Source: Streptomyces sp. Tu 3180 (GTDB lineage: Bacteria; Actinomycetota; Actinomycetes; Streptomycetales; Streptomycetaceae). From it: a DNA stretch of 64,000 nucleotides. The notes below the pieces were generated by a model that saw only the letters and a list, made by a program, of their open reading frames with translations, did not search any database and had not been told where the DNA came from. The stretch is from NCBI RefSeq assembly GCF_009852415.1, contig NZ_WOXS01000002.1, positions 6,860,001 to 6,924,000 on the forward strand, in the 5' to 3' direction. This document shows, one piece after another, positions 1 through 8,517 of the stretch. The translations under genes were made by a program, and so were the position numbers. Numbering within the stretch: position 1 is the stretch's first letter; each line of letters starts with the position of its first letter.

Positions 1-1
1 G

Positions 2-238
2 CAGACCCTGCACGGCAAGGCGCCGGCGGGCGTGGCCGCCGCCGCCCGGGCGGCGGGCAAGGAGGTCGTCGCGGTGTGCGGGCGGCTCGCCCTGCCGCCG
101 GAGGAACTGGGCCGGGCGGGGATCCGGCGGGCCTACGCGCTGACGGACATCGAGCCGGACGTGGCGAAGTGCATCGCGGACGCGGGGCCGGTCCTGGAGC
201 GCACGGCGGAGCGGATCGCCCGCGACTTCCTGAGCTGA
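2..238 (+). CDS. Glycerate kinase, C-terminal fragment
   Basis: Only the last 78 codons lie in the window; the 5' part is off the left edge. The reading frame begins Q-T-L-H-G-K-A-P-A-G-V-A, which matches the conserved C-terminal segment of family 1 glycerate kinases (GarK/GlxK type), where the T-x-x-G-K-x-P-x-G-V motif contributes to substrate binding. These enzymes phosphorylate D-glycerate to 2- or 3-phosphoglycerate in the cytosol. The gene ends at a TGA and is followed by a strong hairpin, so it does not run into the convergent pssA gene. The family call is reliable from the motif, but the length and the rest of the active site cannot be seen. Confidence 0.8.
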   Translation, partial: QTLHGKAPAGVAAAARAAGKEVVAVCGRLALPPEELGRAGIRRAYALTDIEPDVAKCIADAGPVLERTAERIARDFLS

Positions 239-360
239 GGCCCGGGCGGTTCCCGCCCCGCCGCCCCTGCCCTTCCGGACCCTCCGGGGACGGCCCGGAA
301 CGGGCCCGGCGCCGGCACGGGCCGGCCGGGCCCGTGCCCGCGCCGGGCACGGAAAAGGCG

Positions 361-393
361 AAGGGTCCCGGACCGACGAGGTCCGGGACCCTT
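361..393. terminator. Bidirectional hairpin terminator
   Basis: A perfect 14-bp stem (361-374 with 380-393) with a 5-nt loop GACGA lies between two convergent genes, glycerate kinase and pssA. On the minus strand it is followed by a short T-rich run. It would insulate both transcripts. Confidence 0.8.
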
Positions 394-411
394 CCACCCG
401 CTCGAGCACCG

Positions 412-1266
412 CTACGGCAGCTGCGCCGCCCGCGCCTCCCGCCGGTTGTCGCGGAAGTTGTTCACCCGCCGCGCCGTCGCGAACAGCGGGATGACCGCGC
501 CCATCACCAGCTGCAGCGCGCAACCGGTCTGCAGCAGCAGCTGCCCGCTGGGGGCGTCGAACGCCCAGGCCGCCAGCATGCCCATGCTGAGCACGATCCA
601 GGTGAGCATCGCCACCGCGAGGCGGCCCCGCGGCTTGGGGTACTCCACCCGGCTCACCATCAGCCAGGCGGTGCCCAGGATCGCCAGCAGCGTCGCCACG
701 AACGGCAGCTCCAGCAGCACGATCGAGACGACGGTCAGCGCGCCGAACGGCGACGGCATGCCCTGGAAGGTGCCGTCCTTCACCGTGACGCAGGAGAACC
801 TCGCCAGCCTCAGCACCACCGCCAGCAGCACCACGATCGCCCCGACCGCGGCCACTCTCTGGTGCGCGTCGTCCGCGACCATGCCGTAGACGAGGACGAA
901 GTACGCCGGTGCCAGGCCGAAGCTGATCAGGTCCGAGAGGTTGTCCAGCTCGGCGCCCATGGGGGAGGAGCGCAGCTTGCGCGCCACCAGGCCGTCGAAC
1001 AGGTCGAAGACCGCCGCGCACAGCATCAGGATGACCGCGGTGGCCGCGCTGTGGCGGGCCATGCCGGTCTCCTGGCTGCCCGTGAGGTGCGGGATCAGGA
1101 TGCCGGTGGTGGTGAAGTACACCGCCATGAAGCCGCAGGTGGCGTTGCCGAGGGTGAGGGTGTCCGCTATCGACAGGCGGAGCGAGAGGGGCATCTCCTC
1201 CTCGTCGTCCGCCTCGTCGGCCTCGGGCACCCAGCCCGCCTGTGTGTCGGGATCAATCACGGTCAA
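412..1266 (-). CDS. pssA: CDP-diacylglycerol--serine O-phosphatidyltransferase
   Basis: Integral membrane enzyme that joins CDP-diacylglycerol and L-serine to give phosphatidylserine, the precursor of phosphatidylethanolamine. The CDP-alcohol phosphotransferase signature D-G-x2-A-R-x7-G-x3-D-x3-D is visible at residues 91-112 (D91, G92, A95, R96, G104, D108, D112), inside the first of several hydrophobic segments. The 284-aa protein has an acidic, probably cytosolic N-terminus of about 28 residues. The start overlaps the psd stop by 14 bp, so the two genes are translationally coupled and act in sequence: PssA makes the substrate of Psd. The function is firm, as both the motif and the gene pairing agree. 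Confidence 0.93.
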   Translation of the reverse strand: MTVIDPDTQAGWVPEADEADDEEEMPLSLRLSIADTLTLGNATCGFMAVYFTTTGILIPHLTGSQETGMARHSAATAVILMLCAAVFDLFDGLVARKLRSSPMGAELDNLSDLISFGLAPAYFVLVYGMVADDAHQRVAAVGAIVVLLAVVLRLARFSCVTVKDGTFQGMPSPFGALTVVSIVLLELPFVATLLAILGTAWLMVSRVEYPKPRGRLAVAMLTWIVLSMGMLAAWAFDAPSGQLLLQTGCALQLVMGAVIPLFATARRVNNFRDNRREARAAQLP

Positions 1267-1909
1267 TGCGAGTCACCCCAGCCACGGTCTTCTGGCCGAC
1301 CTCGACGGCCACCTCCACGCCCTCGGGCAGGTAGAGGTCGACGCGGGAGCCGAACCGGATGAGACCGATGCGCTCGCCCTGCTCGACCTTGGTGCCCTGC
1401 GGCACGTAGGGGACGATGCGGCGGGCCACCGCACCGGCGATCTGGATCATCTCGATGTCGCCGAGCTCGGTGTCGAAGTGCCAGACGACGCGCTCGTTGT
1501 TCTCGCTCTCCTTGTTGAAGGCGGGAACGAAACCACCGGGGATGTGCTCGACCGACGTCACCGTGCCGGACAGCGGGGCCCGGTTCACGTGGACGTTGAG
1601 CGGGCTCATGAAGATCGCGACGCGGGTACGGCCGTCCTTCCACGGCATGATGCTCTGCACCACACCGTCGGCGGGCGAGATGACCCGGCCCTGGGCGATC
1701 TCGCGCTCGGGGTCGCGGAAGAACCACAGCATCCCCGCCGCCAGGGCGGTGGCGGGGACGGCGACGGCCTTGGCGGCACCCGAGCGGCGGGCGCGCAGAA
1801 GGCTGACGGCTGCGGTGGCGACGGTCGGCAGAAGCCACGGCGATGCTCCGCGCGCGAGGCGTACGCCGGCGAGGCTGTCGCGAGGTGCAGAGGTTTGGCT
1901 GTGGGGCAT
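1253..1909 (-). CDS. psd: Phosphatidylserine decarboxylase proenzyme
   Basis: Pyruvoyl-dependent decarboxylase that turns phosphatidylserine into phosphatidylethanolamine. The protein self-cleaves before a serine to create the pyruvoyl group. That site is visible as R-F-G-S-R at residues 185-189 (G187/S188), so the mature alpha chain would be the last 31 residues. Other family blocks are F-F-R-D-P-E-R (63-69), S-P-A-D-G (78-82, protease-triad Asp) and N-V-H-V-N-R (105-110, triad His). At 218 aa it is the short, archaeal/actinobacterial form. I chose the ATG at 1909 because a GAAGG ribosome site lies 6 bp upstream and the frame further upstream has no family similarity. It is the first gene of a psd-pssA operon. 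Confidence 0.93.
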   Translation of the reverse strand: MPHSQTSAPRDSLAGVRLARGASPWLLPTVATAAVSLLRARRSGAAKAVAVPATALAAGMLWFFRDPEREIAQGRVISPADGVVQSIMPWKDGRTRVAIFMSPLNVHVNRAPLSGTVTSVEHIPGGFVPAFNKESENNERVVWHFDTELGDIEMIQIAGAVARRIVPYVPQGTKVEQGERIGLIRFGSRVDLYLPEGVEVAVEVGQKTVAGVTRIDRD

Positions 1910-2079
1910 GGATGACCTTCGTAGCGGATGATGCCGCGCAGTGACGGGGGACGGCGGCTTTCCGGCGATCGTAGCGGCTTCCGGCCGCAACTGGGTAAGC
2001 CAGGCAACCGAGTCGACGGCCGAAGAGTGCATACGGGGTGTGATCCTCTTCTCCAAGAAAACACCCCGTATCCGGGCAA

Positions 2080-3294
2080 TCAGCCCTGGAATCGATACTC
2101 TTCGAGCAGCCGCCGGCCGATGATCATTTTCTGGATCTCGGCGGTGCCTTCACCGATCAGCAGCATCGGGGCCTCACGGTAGAGGCGCTCGATCTCGTAC
2201 TCCTTGGAGAAGCCGTAGCCGCCGTGGATCCGGAAGGCGTCCTCCACGACCTCCTTGCAGTATTCGGAGGCGAGGTACTTCGCCATCCCTGCTTCAAGGT
2301 CGTTTCGTTCGCCGGAGTCCTTTTTGCGCGCTGCGTTCACCATCATCGCATGCGCGGCCTCCACCTTGGTAGCCATCTCCGCCAGCTTGAACTGGATGGC
2401 CTGGTGCTGGGCGATCGGCTTGCCGAAAGTGTGACGCTGCTGGGCGTACCGGACGCCGAGCTCGAAGGCACGCTGAGCGACGCCGCAGCCACGCGCCGCC
2501 ACGTTGACGCGGCCGACCTCGACACCGTCCATCATTTGGTAAAAACCTCGTCCGGTGACCCCGCCGAGCACCCGATCAGCGGAAACGCGCAGGCCGTCCA
2601 TGATGAGCTCGGTGGTGTCGACGCCCTTGTAGCCCATCTTGTCGATCTTGCCCGGGATGGTGAGGCCGGGGCGCACCTCGCCGAAGCCGGGCTCCTTCTC
2701 CACCAGGAAGGTGGTCATCGACCTGTGCGGCGCCGTGGCCGTTTCCGAAGGGGAGTGACCCTCGTCACTTCGCACCAGAACGGCCACCAGCGACGACGTT
2801 CCGCCGTTCGTGAGCCACATCTTCTGGCCGGTCAGGACGTACTCGTCGCCGTCCTTCACCGCCTTCGACGTGATGGCCGACACATCGGAGCCCAGGCCCG
2901 GCTCCGACATCGAGAACGCGCCGCGGATGTCGCCGGCCGCCATCCTCGGCAGGAAGTGGTCCTTCTGCTCCTGGGTGCCGTGCTGCTTGAGCATGTACGC
3001 CACAATGAAGTGGGTGTTGATGATGCCGGACACCGACATCCACCCGCGGGCGATCTCCTCCACGCAGAGCGCGTAGGTGAGGAGCGACTCGCCCAGACCC
3101 CCGTACTCCTCGGGGATCATCAGGCCGAACAGGCCGAGTTCCTTCAGGCCGTCGACGATCGCTTGCGGGTACTCGTCGCGGTGCTCCAGCTCGGTCGCGA
3201 CCGGGATGATCTCCTTGTCCACGAAGTCCCGGACGGTGGACAGGATCTCCTGCTGGACGTCCGTGAGGCCGTGGGTCTGGGCGAGGCGGCTCAT
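2080..3294 (-). CDS. mcd: Methylsuccinyl-CoA dehydrogenase (acyl-CoA dehydrogenase family)
   Basis: FAD-dependent acyl-CoA dehydrogenase of 404 aa. Visible blocks are the G-A-F-S-M-S-E-P-G-L-G-S-D flavin/substrate segment, the Q-x-M-x-L-T-N-G-G segment, the R-x-H-G-G-Y-G-F segment and a C-terminal E-G-T-A-E-I-Q whose Glu (about residue 382) sits where the catalytic base lies in many family members. Sequence alone would allow an ordinary short-chain acyl-CoA dehydrogenase. Its place as the last gene of the ccr-ecm-mcl-mch cluster argues that it oxidises (2S)-methylsuccinyl-CoA to mesaconyl-CoA. The ATG at 3294 lies 2 bp after the mch stop, pointing to coupled translation. Codon use in the middle (about 2280-2560) is slightly less GC-rich than in its neighbours. 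Confidence 0.85.
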   Translation of the reverse strand: MSRLAQTHGLTDVQQEILSTVRDFVDKEIIPVATELEHRDEYPQAIVDGLKELGLFGLMIPEEYGGLGESLLTYALCVEEIARGWMSVSGIINTHFIVAYMLKQHGTQEQKDHFLPRMAAGDIRGAFSMSEPGLGSDVSAITSKAVKDGDEYVLTGQKMWLTNGGTSSLVAVLVRSDEGHSPSETATAPHRSMTTFLVEKEPGFGEVRPGLTIPGKIDKMGYKGVDTTELIMDGLRVSADRVLGGVTGRGFYQMMDGVEVGRVNVAARGCGVAQRAFELGVRYAQQRHTFGKPIAQHQAIQFKLAEMATKVEAAHAMMVNAARKKDSGERNDLEAGMAKYLASEYCKEVVEDAFRIHGGYGFSKEYEIERLYREAPMLLIGEGTAEIQKMIIGRRLLEEYRFQG

Positions 3295-3296
3295 CT

Positions 3297-3818
3297 CTAC
3301 TTCTCCTGCTGCTTCAGCTCCGGGCGGCCGGGCTGCTCGCCGCCGCGCTCCTTGATGTAGGTCTCGGTCGGCACCATCACCTTGCGGCGGAAGACGCAGA
3401 CCAGGGTGCCGTCCTGCTTGTAGCCCTTGGTCTCGACGTGGACGATGCCGCGGTCGCTCTTCGACTTCGACGGCCACTTGTCGAGGACGGTCGTCTGGCC
3501 GTAGATGGTGTCGCCGTGGAAGGTCGGGGCCACGTGCCTCAGCGACTCGATCTCCAGGTTGGCGATCGCCTTGCCGGAGATGTCCGGCACGCTCATGCCG
3601 AGCAGCAGGGAGTAGACGTAGTTCCCGACCACCACGTTCTTGCCGAAGTCCGTCGTCTTCTCGGCGTAGTTGGTGTCCATGTGGAGCGGGTGGTGGTTCA
3701 TGGTGAGGAGACAGAAGAGGTGGTCGTCGTACTCGGTGACCGTCTTGCCCGGCCAGTGCTTGTACGTCGCCCCGACCTCGAACTCCTCGTAGGTGCGTCC
3801 GAACTGCATGGCCGTCAC
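3297..3818 (-). CDS. mch: Mesaconyl-CoA hydratase (MaoC-like)
   Basis: Single MaoC-type hot-dog hydratase that would add water to mesaconyl-CoA to give beta-methylmalyl-CoA in the ethylmalonyl-CoA pathway. The hydratase segment reads T-M-N-H-H-P-L-H-M-D, followed by the G-x-x-V-V-V-G-N-Y-V-Y helix. The position of the usual MaoC catalytic Asp is an Asn here, which I recall as a subfamily feature but could not check. Two starts are possible: GTG at 3818, overlapping the mcl stop as GTGA, or ATG at 3809 (170 aa). I list the GTG because every other junction in the operon is overlapping or nearly so. Confidence 0.85.
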   Translation of the reverse strand: MTAMQFGRTYEEFEVGATYKHWPGKTVTEYDDHLFCLLTMNHHPLHMDTNYAEKTTDFGKNVVVGNYVYSLLLGMSVPDISGKAIANLEIESLRHVAPTFHGDTIYGQTTVLDKWPSKSKSDRGIVHVETKGYKQDGTLVCVFRRKVMVPTETYIKERGGEQPGRPELKQQEK

Positions 3819-4774
3819 GCCTCCGGGATCTCGAACGTGCTGGTGCGCCGCATGCCGGCGGCGCGTCCCTTGCCCGCGACGACCAGGGCCATCTTGCGGC
3901 TGGCCTCGTCGATCATCTCGTCGCCGAGCATCGCGGAGCCCTTCTTGCCGCCCGCCTCGGACGTGTAGTACGCGTACGCGTCCAGGATCAGCTCGGCGTG
4001 GTCGTAGTCCTCCTGCGACGGCGAGAAGATCTCGTTGGACGCCTCGACCTGGCCCGGGTGCAGCACCCACTTGCCGTCGAAGCCGAGCGCCGCGGCGCGC
4101 CGGGCGACCTCGCGGTAGCCGTCGACGTTGCGGATCTGCAGGTAGGGGCCGTCGATGGCCTGGAGGTCGTTGGCGCGGGCGGCCATCAGGATCTTCATCA
4201 GGATGTAGTGGTAGGCGTCCGCCGGGTAGCCGGGCGGCTGCTCGCCGACCACCAGCGACTTCATGTTGATGGACGCCATGAAGTCGGCCGGGCCGAAGAT
4301 GATCGTCTCCAGGCGCTGGGAGGCCTGGGCGATCTCGTTGACGTTGTTCAGACCCTGCGCGTTCTCGATCTGCGCCTCGATGCCGATCCTGCCGACCTCG
4401 AAGCCCATGGTCTTCTCGATCTGCGTCAGCAGCAGGTCCAGGGCGACGACCTGCCGGGCGTCCTGGACCTTCGGCAGCATGATGCAGTCGAGGTTCTGGC
4501 CGGCGCCCTCGACGACGGTGACGACATCGCGGTACGTCCACTCCGTCGTCCAGTCGTTGACGCGCACGACGCGGGTCTTGCCGGTCCAGTCGCCCTCGTT
4601 GAGGAACTTCACGATGGTGTGCCGCGCCTCGGGCTTGGCGAGCGGGGCGCAGGCGTCCTCCAGGTCCAGGAAGACCTGGTCCGCCGGGAGGCCCTGGGCC
4701 TTCTCCAGGAAGCGCGGGTTCGAGCCCGGTACCGCCAGGCAGGAACGCCGGGGGCGAAGGCGGTTGACCGTCAT
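3815..4774 (-). CDS. mcl: L-malyl-CoA/beta-methylmalyl-CoA lyase
   Basis: HpcH/HpaI (CitE-like) aldolase of 319 aa. It begins with the family's V-P-G-S-N-P-R-F-L-E-K-A block, followed by V-F-L-D-L-E-D-A (metal-binding acidic cluster), R-V-N-D-W, I-M-L-P-K-V (catalytic-site Lys region) and I-E-A-Q-I-E-N-A-Q-G (metal-binding Glu). In this pathway it splits beta-methylmalyl-CoA into glyoxylate and propionyl-CoA, and may also act on malyl-CoA. Its stop overlaps the mch start, and its own ATG overlaps the ecm stop by 4 bp. The context makes the lyase role more likely than a citrate-lyase beta subunit or an isolated CitE paralogue. Confidence 0.88.
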   Translation of the reverse strand: MTVNRLRPRRSCLAVPGSNPRFLEKAQGLPADQVFLDLEDACAPLAKPEARHTIVKFLNEGDWTGKTRVVRVNDWTTEWTYRDVVTVVEGAGQNLDCIMLPKVQDARQVVALDLLLTQIEKTMGFEVGRIGIEAQIENAQGLNNVNEIAQASQRLETIIFGPADFMASINMKSLVVGEQPPGYPADAYHYILMKILMAARANDLQAIDGPYLQIRNVDGYREVARRAAALGFDGKWVLHPGQVEASNEIFSPSQEDYDHAELILDAYAYYTSEAGGKKGSAMLGDEMIDEASRKMALVVAGKGRAAGMRRTSTFEIPEA

Positions 4775-6798
4775 GCGGGGACCTCCAGGGGGTCGAGCTT
4801 GTTCGCGTTGCGGATCTCGTCGACGATGCGGCCGATGATCCCGGTGATGTCGAAGTCCTTCGGGGTGAAGACCGCGGCCACTCCGGCGGCCCGCAGCTCC
4901 TCGGCGTCACCGTTCGGGATGATGCCACCGGCGATCACCGGTATATCTGTGGCACCGGCCACACGGAGCCGTTCGAGTACGTCCGGCACCAGCTGGGCGT
5001 GCGAGCCGGAGAGGATGGACAGGCCCACCGCGTGCACGTCCTCCGCCAGCGCGGCGTCCACGATCTGCTCCGGGGTGAGCCGGATGCCCTGGTAGACCAC
5101 CTCGAACCCGGCGTCGCGGGCCCGTACGGCGATCTGCTCGGCGCCGTTGGAGTGGCCGTCCAGGCCCGGCTTGCCGACCAGGAAGCGCAGCTTGCCCACG
5201 CCCAGGTCCCTGGCCGTCAGGTCCACCTTGCGGCGCACCTCGGACAGGGCCGAGCCCTCCTCGGCGGCCACCGCCACCGGGGCGGAGGAGACACCGGTCG
5301 GTGCCCGGAACTCGCCGAACACCTCGCGCAGCGCCCCGGCCCACTCGCCGGTGGTGACGCCGGCGCGGGCGCACTCCAGGGTGGCCTCCATGAGGTTGTC
5401 GGTGCCGCGCGCGGCCTCCTTCAGCCTCTCCAGCGCCTTGCAGGGGCGCGGGTGGTTGAAGGGCGGCTGGTAGCGGGTGTCGCGCCAGTTCCGGAGCGCC
5501 TCGACGACGCGGGCCTCGACCGCCGGGTCGACCGTCTGGATCGCGGTGTCCAGGTCGGCGGTGAGGGGGTTGGGCTCGGTGCCCTCGAAGATGTTGACGC
5601 CGACGATCTTCTCCTGGCCGGACTCGATCCGCGCCCGGCGCTCGGCGTGCGAGGAGACCAGCTGCGACTTGAGGTAGCCGGACTCGACGGCGGCCATCGC
5701 GCCGCCCATCTCCTGGATCCGCTCCATCTCCGCGAGCGAGTCCCGGACCAGCTGCTCCACCTTCGCCTCGATCACCTTCGAGCCCTCGAAGATGTCGTCG
5801 TACTCCAGCAGGTCGCTCTCGTAGGCGAGCACCTGCTGGATGCGCAGCGACCACTGCTGGTCCCACGGGCGGGGCAGGCCCAGGGCCTCGTTCCAGGCCG
5901 GCAGCTGCACGGCACGCGCGCGGGCGTCCTTGGAGAGGGTCACGGCCAGCATCTCGAGGACGATCCGCTGGACGTTGTTCTCCGGCTGCGCCTCGGTCAG
6001 GCCGAGGGAGTTGACCTGGACGCCGTAGCGGAAGCGGCGGTGCTTGGGGTTCTCGATGCCGTACCGCTCGCGGGTGACGTGGTCCCAGATGCGGCCGAAC
6101 GCCCGCATCTTGCACATCTCCTCGATGAAGCGCACGCCCGCGTTCACGAAGAAGGAGATCCGGCCGACCACGTCGCCCATGCGCTCCTGCGGCACCTGGC
6201 CCGAGTCGCGGACGGCGTCGAGGACGGCGACGGCGGTGGACATCGCGTACGCGATCTCCTGCACCGGTGTGGCCCCGGCCTCCTGCAGGTGGTAGCTGCA
6301 GATGTTGATCGGGTTCCACTTCGGGAGGTGGGAGACCGTGTACGCGATCATGTCCGTCGTGAGGCGGAGCGACGGCCCCGGCGGGAAGACATGGGTCCCC
6401 CGGGACAGGTACTCCTTCACGATGTCGTTCTGGGTCGTCCCCTGGAGCTTGGTGATGTCCGCGCCCTGCTCCTCGGCGACGACCTGGTAGAGCGCCAGCA
6501 GCCACATGGCGGTGGCGTTGATCGTCATCGAGGTGTTCATCTGCTCCAGGGGGATGTCCTGGAACAGCCGGCGCATGTCACCGAGGTGGGCCACCGGCAC
6601 CCCGACCCGGCCGACCTCGCCGCGGGCGAGGACGTGGTCGGAGTCGTACCCGGTCTGGGTCGGCAGGTCGAACGCGACCGACAGCCCGGTCTGGCCCTTG
6701 GCGAGGTTGCGCCGGTACAGCTCGTTGGACGCCTCGGCGGTCGAGTGACCGGCGTAGGTCCGCATGAGCCACGGACGGTCCTTCTGGCGCTCTGTCAT
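4771..6798 (-). CDS. ecm: Ethylmalonyl-CoA mutase (adenosylcobalamin-dependent, MeaA type)
   Basis: Single-polypeptide B12-dependent acyl-CoA mutase of 675 aa. The N-terminal TIM-barrel mutase domain carries R-T-Y-A-G-H-S-T-A and the substrate loop A-F-D-L-P-T-Q-T-G-Y-D-S-D. The C-terminal cobalamin-binding domain has the lower-ligand motif D-x-H-x-x-G at D547, H549 and G552 and the G-x-S-I-L-S-G-S-H segment. It rearranges ethylmalonyl-CoA to methylsuccinyl-CoA between the Ccr and Mcd steps. The alternative, a methylmalonyl-CoA mutase large chain, is less likely because no small subunit is nearby and ccr lies directly upstream. Its start lies 10 bp after the ccr stop. Confidence 0.92.
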   Translation of the reverse strand: MTERQKDRPWLMRTYAGHSTAEASNELYRRNLAKGQTGLSVAFDLPTQTGYDSDHVLARGEVGRVGVPVAHLGDMRRLFQDIPLEQMNTSMTINATAMWLLALYQVVAEEQGADITKLQGTTQNDIVKEYLSRGTHVFPPGPSLRLTTDMIAYTVSHLPKWNPINICSYHLQEAGATPVQEIAYAMSTAVAVLDAVRDSGQVPQERMGDVVGRISFFVNAGVRFIEEMCKMRAFGRIWDHVTRERYGIENPKHRRFRYGVQVNSLGLTEAQPENNVQRIVLEMLAVTLSKDARARAVQLPAWNEALGLPRPWDQQWSLRIQQVLAYESDLLEYDDIFEGSKVIEAKVEQLVRDSLAEMERIQEMGGAMAAVESGYLKSQLVSSHAERRARIESGQEKIVGVNIFEGTEPNPLTADLDTAIQTVDPAVEARVVEALRNWRDTRYQPPFNHPRPCKALERLKEAARGTDNLMEATLECARAGVTTGEWAGALREVFGEFRAPTGVSSAPVAVAAEEGSALSEVRRKVDLTARDLGVGKLRFLVGKPGLDGHSNGAEQIAVRARDAGFEVVYQGIRLTPEQIVDAALAEDVHAVGLSILSGSHAQLVPDVLERLRVAGATDIPVIAGGIIPNGDAEELRAAGVAAVFTPKDFDITGIIGRIVDEIRNANKLDPLEVPA

Positions 6799-6808
6799 CT
6801 GCCGGCCC

Positions 6809-8152
6809 TCAGACGTTCCGGAAGCGGTTGATGGCGTCGATGTGCTTGGCGCGCTTCTCGTGGTCGCGCACGCCCAGGCCCTCCTCGGGCGCCATGCACA
6901 GCACGCCGACCTTGCCCTGGTGCAGGTTGCGGTGCACGTCGTAGGCGGCCTGGCCGGTGTCCTCCAGGGAGTACACCTTCGACAGGGTCGGGTGGATCTT
7001 GCCCTTCGCGATCAGCCGGTTGGCCTCCCAGGCCTCGCGGTAGTTGGCGAAGTGCGAGCCGATGATGCGCTTCAGCGACATCCACAGGTAGCGGTTGTCG
7101 TACTGGTGCATGTAGCCCGAGGTCGAGGCGCAGGTGGTGATGGTGCCGCCCTTGCGGGTGACGTAGACGGAGGCGCCGAAGGTCTCCCGGCCGGGGTGCT
7201 CGAAGACGATGTCGATGTCCTCGCCGCCGGTGAGTTCGCGGATGCGCTTGCCGAAGCGCTTCCACTCCTTCGGGTCCTGGGTGTTCTCGTCCTTCCAGAA
7301 CCTGTAGCCCTCGGCGCTGCGGTCGATGATCGCCTCGGCGCCCATCGACCGGCAGATGTCCGCCTTCTGCTCGCTGGAGACGACGCAGATCGGGTTGGCG
7401 CCGCCGGCCAGCGCGAACTGGGTGGCGTAGGAGCCGAGTCCGCCGCTCGCGCCCCAGATGAGCACGTTGTCGCCCTGCTTCATGCCGGCGCCGTTGCGGG
7501 AGACCAGCTGCCGGTACGCGGTGGAGTTGACCAGGCCCGGTGCGGCGGCCTCCTCCCAGCTGAGGTGGTCCGGCTTCGGCATCAGCTGGTTGGACTTCAC
7601 CAGGGCGATCTCGGCGAGGCCGCCGAAGTTGGTCTCGAAGCCCCAGATGCGCTGCTCGGGGTCGAGCATCGTGTCGTTGTGGCCGTCGCTGGACTCCAGC
7701 TCGACGGAGAGGCAGTGGGCGACGACCTCGTCCCCGGGCCGCCAGGAGTTGACGCCGGGGCCGGTGCGCAGCACGACGCCCGCGAGGTCGGAGCCGATGA
7801 TGTGGTACGGCAGGTCGTGGCGCTTGGCCAGCTCGCTGGTGCGGCCGTAGCGCTCGAGGAACCCGAAGGTGGACAGCGGCTCGAAGATCGAGGTCCACAC
7901 CGAGTTGTAGTTGACCGAGGAGGCCATGACGGCCACCAGGGCCTCGCCCGGGCCGAGTTCGGGCAGCGGCACGTCGTCGAGGTGGATCGACTTGCGGGGG
8001 TCCTTGTCGCGCGTGGCGAGCCCGGCGAACATCTCCGTCTCGTCCTTGTGCACGGTGATCGCGCGGTACGACTCGGGCAGCGGCAGGGCGGCGAAGTCCT
8101 CCGACGTGGAGTCGGGCGACTGGATCGCGGCCAGGATGTCCTTCACGGTCAC
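6809..8152 (-). CDS. ccr: Crotonyl-CoA carboxylase/reductase
   Basis: NADPH-dependent medium-chain dehydrogenase/reductase superfamily enzyme that reductively carboxylates crotonyl-CoA to ethylmalonyl-CoA, the key step of the ethylmalonyl-CoA pathway and a source of polyketide extender units. The 447-aa length and overall sequence match Streptomyces Ccr closely from memory. The GTG at 8152 gives the N-terminus V-T-V-K-D-I-L. The Rossmann nucleotide site is W-G-A-S-G-G-L-G-S-Y-A, and the F-E-H-P-G-R-E-T-F and A-S-T-S-G-Y-M-H segments are typical. It is first in the operon, with a leader of about 195 nt and a promoter near 8354-8382 that holds a candidate operator. Confidence 0.96.
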   Translation of the reverse strand: MTVKDILAAIQSPDSTSEDFAALPLPESYRAITVHKDETEMFAGLATRDKDPRKSIHLDDVPLPELGPGEALVAVMASSVNYNSVWTSIFEPLSTFGFLERYGRTSELAKRHDLPYHIIGSDLAGVVLRTGPGVNSWRPGDEVVAHCLSVELESSDGHNDTMLDPEQRIWGFETNFGGLAEIALVKSNQLMPKPDHLSWEEAAAPGLVNSTAYRQLVSRNGAGMKQGDNVLIWGASGGLGSYATQFALAGGANPICVVSSEQKADICRSMGAEAIIDRSAEGYRFWKDENTQDPKEWKRFGKRIRELTGGEDIDIVFEHPGRETFGASVYVTRKGGTITTCASTSGYMHQYDNRYLWMSLKRIIGSHFANYREAWEANRLIAKGKIHPTLSKVYSLEDTGQAAYDVHRNLHQGKVGVLCMAPEEGLGVRDHEKRAKHIDAINRFRNV

Positions 8153-8353
8153 GGTATTGCCTCCGGCGGTGAGCGCCCTGAGGGAGGGGCGCTGAGGGTT
8201 GCGTCGGTGCTGCTGAGGGTGGGTGAGGGGGTGCCGTCGGTTCGGCGGTGGTGGTGCTTCGGCGGCGCTTTGTGGCGCGGGAGGTTGCCTGTGACGCAGG
8301 CGTCCGGACGTACGGGCCAGTGAGCCCGCCGGGACAGCCGCCCGGACTCCTTC

Positions 8354-8382
8354 AACGTATGGCACCCCGTGTCATCCGGCAA
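8354..8382 (-). promoter_or_regulatory. Candidate ccr promoter with overlapping operator
   Basis: On the minus strand a -35 TTGCCG (8382-8377) and a -10 TACGTT (8359-8354) are separated by exactly 17 bp. The spacer holds an imperfect inverted repeat, ATGGCAC-N3-GTGTCAT (6 of 7 positions), and a second perfect repeat GGCAC-N3-GTGCC lies just upstream at 8383-8395. A repressor bound there would block RNA polymerase. The adjacent TetR protein is the obvious candidate, by inference only. Confidence 0.5.
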
Positions 8383-8493
8383 GGCACTCGGTGCCAGAAA
8401 TTGCTCTCAGATGAAATCTTTACGTAACAGATGAGCGATGATCGATCGAACCGGGTCCGCAAGGAGGTCGAAAAGGGCCTCCGACATGCCAAA

Positions 8494-8517
8494 ACGGCCA
8501 CCCGGTGGGGTGGCCGT
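8494..8517 (-). terminator. Rho-independent terminator of the TetR gene
   Basis: A perfect 10-bp stem (8494-8503 with 8508-8517) and a 4-nt GGTG loop. On the minus strand it is followed directly by a T-run, which is unusual in this GC-rich DNA and makes a textbook intrinsic terminator 46 bp after the TetR stop. Confidence 0.85.

Noticed and set aside
3297-3809. ATG at 3809 as the start of mch
   Set aside because: It remains possible, but the GTG at 3818 gives the GTGA overlap seen at other tight junctions, so I listed the longer form.
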